Below, piece by piece: positions 44,148 to 50,216 of a stretch of 64,000 nucleotides of DNA; positions within the stretch are counted from its first letter, which is position 1; every line of letters starts with the position of its first letter. Position numbers and translations under genes: made by a program. The stretch spans positions 1-64,000 of IMG/VR virus record IMGVR_UViG_3300005471_000012; one strand, written 5' to 3'. Under the pieces are notes generated by a model. It was not told the origin of the DNA and made no database searches. It saw only the letters and a program-made list of their open reading frames with translations. The stretch comes from a virus.

Positions 44148-44732
44148 CTAGCTGGCCGCCCTAGCCCGCGCTATCGTGCGGTACACGGTCGGCCGCGAGA
44201 CGTCGAACAGCTCGGCCAGCTCGGTAATGTTGTGGCCGCCGGCCCGGTGCAGGGTGAGCAGGTGCGCTTGCCTGGTAGCGGACAGCTTGGGCGGCTTGCC
44301 CCTGAGGTGCCCTTTGGCCCGTGCGATGGCCATGCCCTCGCGGGTGCGCATGCGGAGCAGGTCGACCTCGAATTCGGCGAAGATCGCGAGTATGGCGAAG
44401 AACATCTTGCCCATCGGGTCGGCCGGGTCGTAGATGGTGCCGCCGAGTGAGAGTTTCACCCCGCGGGCCGTCAGGTCGTCGGCGATGTCCTGGAAATCGC
44501 GCACCGATCGCGCGAGCCGGTCCAGCTTGGGCGTCACGAGCGTGTCCCCGCTTCGCACGGCGGCTAGCGCTTTGCCTAGTTCCGGCCGGTCGCGGTTGGT
44601 GCCGGTTAGCCCGTGGTCCAGGTAGATGCGCCCGGGAGTCACCCCCAGGTCGCGGAGGGCCGCTTTCTGGGCGGCAAGATCCTGCTTTACGGTACTGCAC
44701 CGGGCGTAGCCCGTAAGCGTGTCGTTTCCCAT
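44148..44732 (-). CDS. serine recombinase (resolvase/invertase), 194 aa
   Basis: TGYARCSTVKQDLAAQKAAL places the catalytic Ser at residue 13. DTLVTPKLDRLARSVRDFQD has the catalytic Arg pair. MGKMFFAILAIFAEFEVDLL is the dimerisation E-helix region, and ITELAELFDVSRPTVYRTIA the C-terminal helix-turn-helix. Length and layout match small resolvases. ATG 44732 is preferred; a longer start would include the inverted repeat at 44740-44781. It could resolve multimers or invert DNA. Confidence 0.88.
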   Translation of the reverse strand: MGNDTLTGYARCSTVKQDLAAQKAALRDLGVTPGRIYLDHGLTGTNRDRPELGKALAAVRSGDTLVTPKLDRLARSVRDFQDIADDLTARGVKLSLGGTIYDPADPMGKMFFAILAIFAEFEVDLLRMRTREGMAIARAKGHLRGKPPKLSATRQAHLLTLHRAGGHNITELAELFDVSRPTVYRTIARARAAS

Positions 44733-44739
44733 GCGGGGA

Positions 44740-44781
44740 GTGTACGGTAAGCGGGGCTGAGCGGTCAAATCCACCGTACAC
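44740..44781. promoter_or_regulatory. 9-bp inverted repeat upstream of the recombinase gene
   Basis: GTGTACGGT and ACCGTACAC are exact complements separated by 24 bases, just upstream of the recombinase start. This may be its own operator or crossover (res-like) site. Confidence 0.65.
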
Positions 44782-44953
44782 CCTATCTGAGACGGTCTTT
44801 CGGCAGGTCGGCACCTGACGGCAAGTGCATTTGGCGGCGTCCGCTGAAGGTTCCCCTACCGGACGCTTCGTAAACGGACATACCGGGCGCCCGTGCGCGG
44901 GGCTGAGCGGGCCGGTGCCGAGCCGGCGCCGGCAGGTACCCGGGCATACGGAA

Positions 44954-44992
44954 AGCCCGCCGATCGACCGCGTACGGCCAGATCAGCGGGCT
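44954..44992 (-). terminator. hairpin terminator for the 45.1-kb genes
   Basis: AGCCCGCCGATC pairs with GATCAGCGGGCT (one mismatch) across 15 bases. On the minus strand it is followed by TTTCC. The 190 bases between here and the recombinase contain no convincing gene. Confidence 0.7.
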
Positions 44993-45008
44993 AGTTCCGG
45001 GCGGATGA

Positions 45009-45128
45009 TCAGTTTCTGCCCGCGGTGCGCCGCATCTCGCGCGGCAGGGTGAGCGACACGAGCCACACGACAGGCCACATGGCCGCGCAGAATGCGGCCA
45101 GCAGCCGGCCCGGCTTGTCCGGGCTCAC
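45009..45128 (-). CDS. small membrane protein, 39 aa
   Basis: GTG 45128 overlaps the stop of the 45125 gene (GTGA). The peptide contains a hydrophobic helix (LLAAFCAAMWPVVWLVSLTL) followed by a basic tail. Such tiny membrane peptides occur among phage early genes. Confidence 0.5.
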   Translation of the reverse strand: MSPDKPGRLLAAFCAAMWPVVWLVSLTLPREMRRTAGRN

Positions 45129-45427
45129 GCTTCGGCGCTCTTGGCGAACCGCGCGGCCAGCCATGCCGTGTCCGCCTGGGCGAGCTGCGACCAGGCTAGG
45201 TAATCGGCGGGGTCGCCGGTAGCCTGCCAGCGGAGAAACATGGCGTGCTCGGCGTGGCGGGCCCTGATCGAGTCGGCCAGCAGGTTACGGGCCTGCTTTC
45301 GCGAGATGCGCCGGCGTCCGATGTACGGCCGTGCGGTCGCCTCCCGGGCGGCGTCGCCGGCAGGCGCGTATGCTTGGGCGTGGCGCCCGCGGCGGCCTGC
45401 GATCACCGGGCTTGGGCTGGTGGTCAT
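45125..45427 (-). CDS. hypothetical basic protein, 100 aa
   Basis: ATG 45427 after AAAGGACC. Basic central segment (RRRISRKQARNLLADSIRAR) then helix (YLAWSQLAQADTAWLAARF). The basic helix would suit DNA or RNA binding. No family recognised. Confidence 0.6.
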   Translation of the reverse strand: MTTSPSPVIAGRRGRHAQAYAPAGDAAREATARPYIGRRRISRKQARNLLADSIRARHAEHAMFLRWQATGDPADYLAWSQLAQADTAWLAARFAKSAEA

Positions 45428-45525
45428 GGGTCTGGTCCTTTCATCCTTGGCTAGGATTCCGATCGGCCGGCCTGGCCGTCGCGGCGCCGTCCCGGCAGGA
45501 CCGGGGCGGCACCGTGACAGCCCGC

Positions 45526-45777
45526 CTAGCGGCTGAGCCGCTTGTCGCGCTGCTCGTTGTTCTCGCACCGCCAGATGTGGCCGTCCGGGGTTGGCACCCG
45601 GACTAGCCGTTTCCCGACGTCGCCGGCCTGGACGTAGCCGATCACGTCGCCAACGGGGATCAGGCCCTCGGTCGTGCGGATGCGGAGCTTGCCGACGTCA
45701 TCCGCCGTGATCGTGTAGAACACCCGCTCGGCAGGCCGGGGCTCGGCCTCGGGCTCGGGCTTGAATATTTCCCGCAT
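45526..45777 (-). CDS. beta-rich hypothetical protein, 83 aa
   Basis: ATG 45777. Beta strands (RVFYTITADDVGKLRIRTTE; VIGYVQAGDVGKRLVRVPTP) suggest a small barrel, similar to OB-fold-like early proteins. Ends basic (NEQRDKRLSR). Confidence 0.6.
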   Translation of the reverse strand: MREIFKPEPEAEPRPAERVFYTITADDVGKLRIRTTEGLIPVGDVIGYVQAGDVGKRLVRVPTPDGHIWRCENNEQRDKRLSR

Positions 45778-45824
45778 GGTCTCTCTGTCCTTCCGTGCCG
45801 TGGTGCGGTCGGGATGCCGGGCGG

Positions 45825-46010
45825 TTACCGGCTGTACTTGAGATAGTGGGCGGGCTTCTCGCCCGTGGTGACCTTGCGGATTGCCGCGTCAATCTCGGCG
45901 CGGTTCTCCTGAATGAACTTGCGCATCGACAGGCCCGACGACTGCCACCAGTCGTAAAGCCCTTCATCGTTGTTAATCCAGCCCTCCCGGCTGTCGCCAC
46001 CTCGCGGCAT
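45825..46010 (-). CDS. small helical protein, 61 aa
   Basis: ATG 46010 with AAAGGACGG upstream. Contains DEGLYDWWQSSGLSMRKFIQ and AAIRKVTTGEKPAHYLKYSR, likely helical and basic at the end. Function unknown. Confidence 0.6.
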   Translation of the reverse strand: MPRGGDSREGWINNDEGLYDWWQSSGLSMRKFIQENRAEIDAAIRKVTTGEKPAHYLKYSR

Positions 46011-46101
46011 CGCTGGCCGTCCTTTCACGCTGGCACCCTGCCAGTCATCAGCGCGGGTAGGGTGAGGTTCCCGCGGACGCCGGGCGGGCCGGCGTTTCGG
46101 C

Positions 46102-46632
46102 TTAGCGCCCGGGCAGGTAGCGCCTGACCATGTCAAGGAATCCGGCGGGCAGCTCCCGGACCAGCCACGCCGAGCCGTAGCGGTAGCCGGTGACCGGGCA
46201 CGGCGGCGTTAGGTCCAGGCTCGGCACCGTGCGGCCGTAGCCGTCCGTTTCCATGACTGGCGCCACGTGATCGCAGCCGGCCGTCATGCCGTTCAGGTGC
46301 CATCCGGCCAGCTTGACTAGCGCGGTTGCCTTGCCGGCGTCGAATCCGGGCGCGTACCCGGTTAGCTCGGCCAGCGGTTCCACAGTCGCGCCGCCTGACA
46401 CAATGTCGCGCCAGTCCGGGTGCCAGACTGCGGTTGTGATGGAGAAATCCAGCGGCCGCCGCACTTTGCGATGGTCGGTCGTCTCGTATTCGTCGCGCCG
46501 GTCCAGGCGTTCCATCGTGACCGTCACGGTAACGCGGAGATTCCGCTTGTATCCGTAGCCGGTGCCGGGCACCGTGCCCACGTAGACATCCTCACGGCTG
46601 AGCGCAATCTCGCCGTTTAGCCCTCTGGTCAT
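46102..46632 (-). CDS. hypothetical protein, 176 aa
   Basis: Strand-rich N-terminus (KRNLRVTVTVTMERLDRRDE) and a Trp-containing DFSITTAVWHPDWRDIVSGG are visible. The C-terminal portion includes AGCDHVAPVMETDGYGRTVP and LVRELPAGFLDMVRRYLPG. GGAAAGGA ribosome site. No family. Confidence 0.6.
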   Translation of the reverse strand: MTRGLNGEIALSREDVYVGTVPGTGYGYKRNLRVTVTVTMERLDRRDEYETTDHRKVRRPLDFSITTAVWHPDWRDIVSGGATVEPLAELTGYAPGFDAGKATALVKLAGWHLNGMTAGCDHVAPVMETDGYGRTVPSLDLTPPCPVTGYRYGSAWLVRELPAGFLDMVRRYLPGR

Positions 46633-46678
46633 TTCGTGATCCTTTCCCGTGCCTGTCTGGGCTGGCTGCCGCTAGCTG

Positions 46679-46861
46679 TTACCCGGCGCTCTCGGTGATG
46701 CCGTATTCGCCGATCGTGTTCCCGTTGCCGTCAAGGATCTTGCCTGAGCCGTGGCCGGCCCGGATGCGCCGCGAGACGTTAGCGACGTAATCCGCCACGG
46801 CATCGGGCCCCGATTCGGCCGCCTCGGCATTGTCCAGGTTCATCGTCAGAGTGAAGATCAT
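46679..46861 (-). CDS. small hypothetical protein, 60 aa
   Basis: ATG 46861 with CCGGAGG upstream. MIFTLTMNLDNAEAAESGPD and AVADYVANVSRRIRAGHGSG give strand then helix. It resembles tiny proteins found in arrays in phage early regions. Function unknown. Confidence 0.6.
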   Translation of the reverse strand: MIFTLTMNLDNAEAAESGPDAVADYVANVSRRIRAGHGSGKILDGNGNTIGEYGITESAG

Positions 46862-46948
46862 TTTCGTCCGGCCTCCGGTCGTTTGCCCTGCCTTCGTCAG
46901 TGCCAGGCGGGCAGTCCTGGCAGACACCCGCGCGGCGGGTGTTTCGGC

Positions 46949-47248
46949 TCAGCCCTCGGCCGGGAAGCAGTCCGCATAGGTGAATTCGGAAGCCTCGGAC
47001 TTCCACGGAATGTCTATCGTGTCGTCGCCGGACTCGATTGAGGCTTCGAAGTCGGTCACGTTTGAGAAGTCGCCGGCGTGCGTGTCAAGCCACGCCTGCA
47101 CCGATTCGCGCGTGATCTTGCCATCGCCGTGCTGGCGCACGTTGTCAACGTCATGCCCGCTTAGCTCGTACGTCTGGGCAGCGGTAACGCTCGCCATCCA
47201 TATGGTCCCGATCACCCGGATAACCGACTTGCGGACCGTGTAGCGCAT
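46949..47248 (-). CDS. hypothetical protein, 99 aa
   Basis: ATG 47248. Starts with a basic strand (RYTVRKSVIRVIGTIWMASV) and continues with acidic segments (TDFEASIESGDDTIDIPWKS). Probably a small alpha/beta fold. No family. Confidence 0.6.
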   Translation of the reverse strand: MRYTVRKSVIRVIGTIWMASVTAAQTYELSGHDVDNVRQHGDGKITRESVQAWLDTHAGDFSNVTDFEASIESGDDTIDIPWKSEASEFTYADCFPAEG

Positions 47249-47317
47249 CGTCTTGCCTTCCGTTCGGTTGCCGCTAGAAACTCCGCACCGCGCGCCGTGG
47301 CGCGCGATACGCAACCG

Positions 47318-47740
47318 CTAGGGCGTGCTGTCCTCTGCGGCGAACATTCCAAGCCGCTCATACTCGGCGGCCAGCCATTCCGCCTCGGCCGCGCTGTACT
47401 CCGCCTCGCGGGAAGAGTCGCCTGCATACTCGGAAGCCTCGCCGCGCAATGCGAACGACTCGCCAGCGGCGGACAGGAACGATGCGAGCGCCCGTGCCAT
47501 CTCGGCGTGACCGGCGGGCCGGCCCTGGGGTGACCTGAGGTCGGACCCTTCGAGCACTGTCCGCCCGTCGGCCACGACCAGGTAATCCCATCCGTTGCCG
47601 GCGTACGCCTTGCCTACGGTGCCGCCACCGTGCGCCGACAGGTAGAGCGAGATCTCGCCGGCGCCGGCCATGATCGGCGGTACCTCTACCGCGTACTCAT
47701 GCTCGCTAGCGTCGTATCCGTAGATTTGCTGTCCGGTCAT
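47318..47740 (-). CDS. acidic hypothetical protein, 140 aa
   Basis: First gene after the promoter at 47771-47799. The segments YGYDASEHEYAVEVPPIMAG and LYLSAHGGGTVGKAYAGNGW lead into strands, then a long acidic helix (EAEYSAAEAEWLAAEYERLG). Ribosome site CGGAGGATG. No family. Confidence 0.6.
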   Translation of the reverse strand: MTGQQIYGYDASEHEYAVEVPPIMAGAGEISLYLSAHGGGTVGKAYAGNGWDYLVVADGRTVLEGSDLRSPQGRPAGHAEMARALASFLSAAGESFALRGEASEYAGDSSREAEYSAAEAEWLAAEYERLGMFAAEDSTP

Positions 47741-47770
47741 GACATCCTCCGTTGCTCTGCCTATATCGCC

Positions 47771-47799
47771 ATGATACACGGTTAGGCGAATGGCGTCTA
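47771..47799 (-). promoter_or_regulatory. leftward promoter (TAGACG-17-TATCAT)
   Basis: Minus strand: TAGACG (one change in the -35), 17-base spacer CCATTCGCCTAACCGTG, TATCAT. Start expected near 47765, about 25 bases before the gene at 47740. Confidence 0.8.
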
Positions 47800-47991
47800 G
47801 TTGTTAGGCGTGGTGACCAGCCATCGCGCGGCATCGTCGCGCGTGACCTCATGTAGCCGGCTGTTGCCGTCCGTCACTGTGAGGCGCCGGCCGTGCGCAT
47901 GCACCGCGGCAACAGTGACAGGCCCGTGAGCTGCCGTCTCGACAGTCGCGCCTATCGCCGGCTGCCGGACGCGGCGGGTACGTGCTGCCAT
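47797..47991 (-). CDS. small basic beta-rich protein, 64 aa
   Basis: ATG 47991 is preferred over 48000 because of AACGGAGTGA upstream. Contains TRRVRQPAIGATVETAAHGP and VTVAAVHAHGRRLTVTDGNS, an SH3- or barrel-like small fold, followed by DDAARWLV. Function unknown. Confidence 0.55.
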   Translation of the reverse strand: MAARTRRVRQPAIGATVETAAHGPVTVAAVHAHGRRLTVTDGNSRLHEVTRDDAARWLVTTPNN

Positions 47992-48050
47992 GCTGATCAC
48001 TCCGTTTCGCTGGTCTCGAACGGGCCGGACTGTCCGGCCGGCCCGGTAGC

Positions 48051-48356
48051 TCAGCCGCGCGGCTGGATCGCGGCGTGATTCTTCCGGTAGGTGAACGCGC
48101 GGAAACGCACGATCGGCGGATCATCATCTGTCGCGACAGATGAGCCGGACACGGTCTCAACTGACACGTACCCGGTAACAGTCTTGCCGTGCACCTCCAC
48201 TGCGGCGGGAACACTAAAATACGTGTCCGCCGTTGCCGCTATGCGCTTGAGCGCGCGAACCTTACCGTCAGCGCATTCCGCCCGCCCGCCCGTGAAAACA
48301 TCCCACATGCCGCCGGTAGTGAGACTTGTACCGTTCGCATACTGCCTGATTCCCAT
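48051..48356 (-). CDS. hypothetical protein, 101 aa
   Basis: Contains AVEVHGKTVTGYVSVETVSG and DPPIVRFRAFTYRKNHAAIQ, a beta-strand-rich small protein with one Cys. Leader region matches the repeated ribosome-site pattern of the 47.7-49.9 kb genes. No family. Confidence 0.6.
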   Translation of the reverse strand: MGIRQYANGTSLTTGGMWDVFTGGRAECADGKVRALKRIAATADTYFSVPAAVEVHGKTVTGYVSVETVSGSSVATDDDPPIVRFRAFTYRKNHAAIQPRG

Positions 48357-48431
48357 TGCCCTAACCTCCGGTTGCGTTGCCCGTAATGATCAGTCCGGCC
48401 ACGTGCCAGCGTTCAGAACGCGGCCGGGAGC

Positions 48432-48698
48432 TCACGGCGAGACGGATGCGCTATCCGGCAGGTACTGACGTACGCGATTGATGAAAACGCGGTGCGCTTC
48501 GGCCTGGTCGGCGAAGATCTTTGCCGGCCACCTCGGGTCGGTTTCGTCGCCGTGTGCCGTGACGTTGCGAGAGCTGATCTGCACTAGCGCGCGGCCATCG
48601 GGATGCACCGCGTAAAAGATCCGCGCGGAACCTCCGCCAGTGTGATCCTCGAACACGCCAAGGATCTTGAATCCTTGTATCCGCTGGTATTGCTCCAC
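48432..48698 (-). CDS. hypothetical protein, 88 aa
   Basis: MEQYQRIQGFKILGVFEDHT, IFYAVHPDGRALVQISSRNV and a helical AKIFADQAEAHRVFINRVRQ are visible. Typical alpha/beta early protein with no recognised family. It shares the leader pattern of its neighbours. Confidence 0.6.
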   Translation of the reverse strand: MEQYQRIQGFKILGVFEDHTGGGSARIFYAVHPDGRALVQISSRNVTAHGDETDPRWPAKIFADQAEAHRVFINRVRQYLPDSASVSP

Positions 48699-48705
48699 TG
48701 CTCTG

Positions 48706-48754
48706 ACCTCCGTTGCCCTGTACCTCGCACCGTACGGTCGGACGGTGCGCCATG
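48706..48754. repeat. repeated intergenic element, copy 1 (leader plus hairpin)
   Basis: ACCTCCGTTGCCCTG followed by CTCGCACCGTACGGTCG, G and ACGGTGCGCCATG. The latter forms an inverted repeat (CGCACCGT with ACGGTGCG). The second copy is at 49131-49178 with one mismatch in the 31-bp hairpin part. Confidence 0.8.
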
Positions 48755-48791
48755 GCCGGCGCCAGACTGGGGAGGCTGGCGCCCGCCATGA

Positions 48792-49124
48792 TCAGCTTGT
48801 GATTTTCCAGAACGATACGGCGTGACGTTCGCCGCCGAGATTGCTGCCGCACACATCGCAGGCGGACCAGCTGAACGACTCTGTCTCGCAGTCGCACTCG
48901 CTGCCAGCCTCGCCGGCCGTCTGGCCGTCAAAGTCGTCCGTGCATGAGTGCTCGCTGCGGAGTAGCCCTAGCGTGATCCTGTAGCCGGCGTTGCGCGTGT
49001 CAATCTCTGCCTGCCAGGCGGTAACGTGCGCCGCGCTCCAATCGGCCGGCGTCTCGCCGTTTGCCAGCAAAAACAGGCAGTCCGTGCACGCCCAACCGCT
49101 GCACGTGTACTCATCTGTTGCCAT
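48792..49124 (-). CDS. Cys-rich phage protein (CSGWACTDC type), 110 aa
   Basis: TCSGWACTDCLFLLANGETP and ACDVCGSNLGGERHAVSFWK flank a helical middle. This N-terminal phrase is recognisable in many actinophage early proteins. Probably two zinc sites. ATG 49124 follows the conserved GGAGGTAAGGCAATG leader. Function unknown. Confidence 0.65.
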   Translation of the reverse strand: MATDEYTCSGWACTDCLFLLANGETPADWSAAHVTAWQAEIDTRNAGYRITLGLLRSEHSCTDDFDGQTAGEAGSECDCETESFSWSACDVCGSNLGGERHAVSFWKITS

Positions 49125-49130
49125 TGCCTT

Positions 49131-49178
49131 ACCTCCGTTGCCCTGCACTCGCACCGTACGGTCGCACGGTGCGCCATG
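49131..49178. repeat. repeated intergenic element, copy 2 (leader plus hairpin)
   Basis: Same ACCTCCGTTGCCCTG block and hairpin as at 48706-48754, with one substitution. It lies directly upstream (on the minus strand) of the CSGWACTDC protein gene. Confidence 0.8.
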
Positions 49179-49221
49179 AAGCGCGGCAGGCCTGCCGGAC
49201 TGTCACGCAACATGATCAGCG

Positions 49222-49506
49222 TTAGGCGTTCGGGTTGGGGCCCGTCCGCCATGCGTAGGCCGGCGAGATACGGCCAATGCCGGCCCGGTAGTGATGCTTG
49301 GAACGCGGCACGATGCGAGCGGCATAGTTGCCGGCGATGACCTCGCCGCGCCGGTAGGCACCGCGCGTTGCCGTGACCTTAACGGTGATACTGCCGGACA
49401 GTTCGTGTCCGGCAGCTCCGGCAACTACCTCGGTAACCTTTACCGGCACCATGCCGTTACGCATCGTGTCGATATACGCCAACTCGCCTGCATAGTGGTC
49501 AGTCAT
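49222..49506 (-). CDS. hypothetical beta-rich protein, 94 aa
   Basis: NGMVPVKVTEVVAGAAGHEL and SGSITVKVTATRGAYRRGEV are strand-rich; the end is basic (SKHHYRAGIGRISPAYAWR). Leader follows the same GGAGGTAGGG pattern. Function unknown. Confidence 0.6.
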   Translation of the reverse strand: MTDHYAGELAYIDTMRNGMVPVKVTEVVAGAAGHELSGSITVKVTATRGAYRRGEVIAGNYAARIVPRSKHHYRAGIGRISPAYAWRTGPNPNA

Positions 49507-49573
49507 TGCCCTACCTCCGTTGCGTTGCCGTATCGATCACGGCCGGCACGTGCGAGACGTGCCGGCGAGTCCG

Positions 49574-49873
49574 CTACGCCGACTCTGAGCAGTCATCCTC
49601 AGCGCACGACGTAACCCACCAGGCGGTAGGTATGTCATGCGCCGAGTCGGGGTTCGTCGCCGTGTAGACCAGGAAGTCCTGACCTGCCGTTGCGCCGTGA
49701 ATCGCAGTGTGCGCTTCGAGGTACTGTTCGTCCGTGCCGTCATCCCATGCGCGCTCAAGATCCTCACGCAGAGCTGACAGCGCATCGGACCAATCCGCGT
49801 ACGGGTAGCCCGCATCATCCGACTCGGGCAGGTAGCCTGCCACGTTGTGGCCAGCGTGCCAGTGCATCGCCAT
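49574..49873 (-). CDS. hypothetical protein, 99 aa (first of the leftward block)
   Basis: ATG 49873 (ATG 49867 also possible). Contains HAGHNVAGYLPESDDAGYPY, ADWSDALSALREDLERAWDD and a strand near DFLVYTATNPDSAHD. Acidic alpha/beta fold, unknown function. Transcribed from the promoter at 49906-49934. Confidence 0.6.
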   Translation of the reverse strand: MAMHWHAGHNVAGYLPESDDAGYPYADWSDALSALREDLERAWDDGTDEQYLEAHTAIHGATAGQDFLVYTATNPDSAHDIPTAWWVTSCAEDDCSESA

Positions 49874-49905
49874 TGCCTTACCTCCGTTGCTTGCCGATAC
49901 TCGGC

Positions 49906-49934
49906 ACGATACAGCATCATGCGAACGCTGTCTA
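49906..49934 (-). promoter_or_regulatory. leftward promoter (TAGACA-17-TATCGT), first of the block
   Basis: Minus strand: TAGACA, 17-base spacer GCGTTCGCATGATGCTG, TATCGT. The TTCGCATGATG core is intact. It starts the leftward early block and is about 280 bases from the divergent portal gene. Confidence 0.88.
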
Positions 49935-50006
49935 GCTATCTGGCGAGGCAACGTGCGGACGCTGCCGGCCTGGCAGGCAGGTACGGATGCGCAGGGCACA
50001 AGGCTT

Positions 50007-50026
50007 GACCCCCCCCTCGGGGGGTC
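50007..50026. terminator. GC hairpin in the divergent intergenic region
   Basis: GACCCCCC pairs with GGGGGGTC across CCTC. It lies between the leftward promoter and the portal gene and may insulate the two. Confidence 0.5.
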
Positions 50027-50148
50027 CCCAATCGCCCGAAGTCGCATAGGCGAATGCAGAAACCCCGGCTAGCCCGGTCCCTGACGAGCCTCGCGCGCGC
50101 GTGCGAGTGGCATTTCGTCCCGGTTTGATTCCCCCTGATTTTTTTGGT

Positions 50149-50184
50149 GGCAGTCAGCTGCCGCGCGAGTGGCGGCTGACTGCC
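50149..50184. repeat. 10-bp inverted repeat upstream of the portal gene
   Basis: GGCAGTCAGC pairs with GCTGACTGCC across 16 bases. A T-run (50139-50145) precedes it on the plus strand, so it is not a standard rightward terminator. It may be an operator or RNA structure in the portal leader. Confidence 0.5.
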
Positions 50185-50216
50185 GCTGAACGCCGACCTA
50201 CCGGGGCGGGGGTTGC

